The translations under genes were made by a program, and so were the position numbers. A stretch of DNA of 64,000 nt from Fragilaria crotonensis (taxonomy: Eukaryota > Bacillariophyta > Fragilariophyceae > Fragilariales > Fragilariaceae): assembly GCA_022925895.1 (NCBI GenBank), contig JAKSYS010000070.1:81047-145046 (forward strand), read 5' to 3'. A model generated the notes under the pieces. The model ran no database searches, was not told where the DNA came from, and was given only the letters and a program-made list of their open reading frames with translations. Shown piece by piece: positions 61,775 to 64,000 of the stretch (positions are counted from its first letter, which is position 1; every line of letters begins with the position of its first letter).

Positions 61775-64000
61775 ATGTCAATTGCCCTATGGGAAGTGTG
61801 GCCCAAGCTCACGAGATCACGAACCACATCCCAGATAACCTTCCTTCTGGTGTACTTGTACTTGACCCGTCCTCGCTCAGTTTCGGAGAACAGCCTTGCA
61901 GGCTTTCTCCCCCCGACTTCGTGTAGATATTCAGTCCACAAGTCGTAAAGACTTTGGATTCGGCATCAGGGTGGCAGGATTCGTCATGGCAAGGGCAGGT
62001 GCAAGCAAGGCTTCGTTCACCAGCAGCAACGTCATCTGCAGCAGTTCCTTCCCATTTTCAGCTCCATCGTTAGCATTAGTTGTTGTGCCGTTGTCAATAC
62101 TGCTCGTCGTCGGGATGGCTGTAGAGCCATTCTTCTCATATTCCCATTCACAATTTGAAAACCCGCTCCATAGCCTGCATTATTCCAGCAATCTCGCTCC
62201 GAAGTTCCACATTCTCACGCCTCAAACTCATAAAGCCACTCTGCAATTTGCAGCATCCAGTTCTGAAGTTTATCGCCACTGATTTGGTTGTTCTCCAGAA
62301 TCGCATGTTCAGGCGTCGCATTGAGTCCTTGCAGTGCTCCTCCATTGTCATCCACATTGTTGTTATTAGCACCAGCAGCGAAACCGTCAAGATCCGGCAG
62401 CCTTGAATTTCATCAATAAACACAGTGCCTTGGTTTCCACTGACAATGATTGGCACCTTCGCAATTGGATTCTGTCCATCAAGAATAACGGTTCCCGTAT
62501 CGGCCAAATCCGCTTTCACACGATCGCGATCCGTTGCAGAAATGAAATCGCATGCAACACTTGAATAAACAAGCCAAAGCACAGCCTTACCAAGCACAAT
62601 TTTGCCGATTCAGGAAGTCGTTGACGTATTTGGAACCACTTTTGTAAGAACAAATGTTTTCAACGTGTTAGAGTCGCACAAAGAGTTGTCGATCACATAA
62701 TAGCAAGCCCACCCATACAACTTTTCCGCCACTTTGCAATCTGGGTACGGCAACTCAACATCATCATAGCAATCTGAAGCGCGACCCTTTCCTTTCCAAT
62801 GGCCTCTGGTGTCCTTGTCGTCTTTTGAGATGCCACAGCGCCGAACATGCGTCGATGCAAATTTCCGAATACTGTGACTTCCCAATAGACCTCCCGTTTG
62901 GAACTCTTGCAACTTTAAGACCTTCTGACCGAAGATGTTTGTGCTGTCTCCTTAGCTTTTTGTCCACCACCAGGAATTGTGATGTCGTCCGAAAAGCAAA
63001 TACATACGGCGAAGCCATCGCGATGCACTTGCTCGCAAGTTAGTTTCCAACCACAATCCCAAACTAATATACACACAAAAAACGGGGTTCATACTTCCGA
63101 GGACAATCTGCCATGGCGCATCAGCGTTCATCTTGCACATTCTTGCTCCAATTCAGGCGAGTTTTCAACGCATTCTTGAAATTGTCATGCACTCGAATGT
63201 GGTCCATAATTACCTGTGTTGTGTCGTCAATTCTAGCAATCATGTGAAATTGAAAGTTCATAAGTGCTGGCATTCCATACTTCCAAATTGCTGAAGTGTG
63301 AGGACCGCAAATGTCTTGAATACCTCATGAAGGCGTCGAAATTCGTTTTCAACCATCGGTCGTCTTGTTTGAGATGCTGCACCTTGTTTTCTCGCTTCCA
63401 GCTTCTTTACATACTTCACGGTCATTAACCTCTGCACACTTTGTTGGATTGCCATCGTTGCTCCCAGTGCGCCAACCATGTGAAACGATCAGGCATATGA
63501 AAGGAAATGCCTTTTCCAGAATGCAATGGTGTTCGCACGTACCAAGGGTCGAATCATTGTGTCGGGTGCAGGATCAGGGACACCGAATGTTCGCATATTC
63601 AGCCAACGCAACAATTCTTCCGGTGTTACTTGCCTTTTCTCTGCCTCAGTATAAACACGGTTATACTCATATTGCTGTCCGGGCCCCAAGCGATGGACAC
63701 TGGACATCAAGCTGTCCAATATCCGTTTGTAAACCTTCTGACCTCTCATTGCTATTTGTGCATATGTGGCACGGAACAAACAGATCAAACATCGAAGTAC
63801 TCCGAAAAATTCCAACAGTTCATGTTGTTCTTTTTGGTACATCCTACAGATAGTACGAGTGATGCCAGTGCCAAATTGAAGCAAATCGGGATCGGAATAT
63901 CCAATCCTGCATGCGCGTACGTTGCATTCTATATCCAATCCTGATACAGGCTACACAAATCTACGTTCCAGATATTATACAGTACTACAGTATTAATTTT
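61775..64000 (-). pseudogene. Crypton-like unit 4, right part: recombinase gene cut by transposon and window edge
   Basis: Resumes unit 4 at ATGTCAATTGCCC and runs to the window end, about 80 bp short of the next expected boundary. The minus-strand frames repeat the recombinase order: 63,938-63,489 N-terminal domain, about 63,250 IARIDDTTQ-equivalent, 62,912-62,610 GSHSIRKFASTHVRRCG and Tyr box, 62,597-62,148 coiled-coil part. The last 34 codons are separated by 11.8 kb of transposon (see 49,578-49,929), so this copy cannot make a full product. One-base indels relative to the other units also break it. Confidence 0.75.

Noticed and set aside
1-64000. tRNA or rRNA genes
   Set aside because: I looked for tRNA B-box-like GGTTCGANTCC and conserved rRNA words and found none that I could support.

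Overview
The window reads as nuclear DNA of a stramenopile alga, most probably a pennate diatom. Genes have few, short GT-AG introns (57-107 bp where I could place them). Two predicted proteins begin with a signal peptide followed by a diatom-type plastid transit site (small residue then Phe). The gene content (UbiB/ABC1 kinase, PAPS transporter, VASt protein, TMEM163-like transporter, Beclin-1, jojoba-type wax synthase) is eukaryotic. Intergenic DNA is crowded with GTAC-centred near-palindromes. The species cannot be named from sequence alone.

Layout. 1-5,936: most of a LINE-type retrotransposon ORF (APE endonuclease, reverse transcriptase, RNase H, zinc knuckle), cut by the window start. 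7,278-14,224: plastid JmjC/cupin oxygenase with a Tudor-like tail, plastid ABC1/UbiB kinase, PAPS transporter. 15,010-20,280: decayed DIRS-like tyrosine-recombinase retroelement and other unrecognised relics. 20,515-33,898: host genes (Cys-rich membrane protein, small membrane protein, THUMP/UPF0020 methyltransferase, PC-esterase with a filamin-like domain, mitoribosomal mS33, MDR oxidoreductase, GT15-like glycosyltransferase, TMEM163-like, SNAP-25-like, Beclin-1). 34,074-34,734: probable small foldback element carrying about 15 TTGCTTAC motifs. 34,966-41,083: VASt protein, 2OG-Fe(II) oxygenase, MBOAT wax-synthase-like protein.

41,668-64,000 is wholly mobile DNA. It is a head-to-tail array of about 2.63-kb units, each coding on the minus strand for a Crypton-like tyrosine recombinase. 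Three units are complete. The fourth is split at 49,929/61,775 by an 11,845-bp DNA transposon with near-perfect 19-bp terminal inverted repeats (CATCTAAGGGTGCCAAAAC), a 2-bp AT duplication and subterminal TTCCTGAA repeats. The sister units supply the exact empty site. The transposon carries three gene blocks: A (minus, accessory), B (plus, zinc-finger transposase-like) and C (minus, GNAT acetyltransferase-like plus cysteine-peptidase-like). I know no named superfamily with this gene set; this nested system is the most interesting part of the window.

Several otherwise well-conserved genes are broken by single-base indels, often in short homopolymers, and the array units differ largely by one- or two-base indels. 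This looks more like long-read consensus error than decay, so 'broken' here should not be equated with 'pseudogene'. Functions are inferred from motifs read by eye; no database search was possible.
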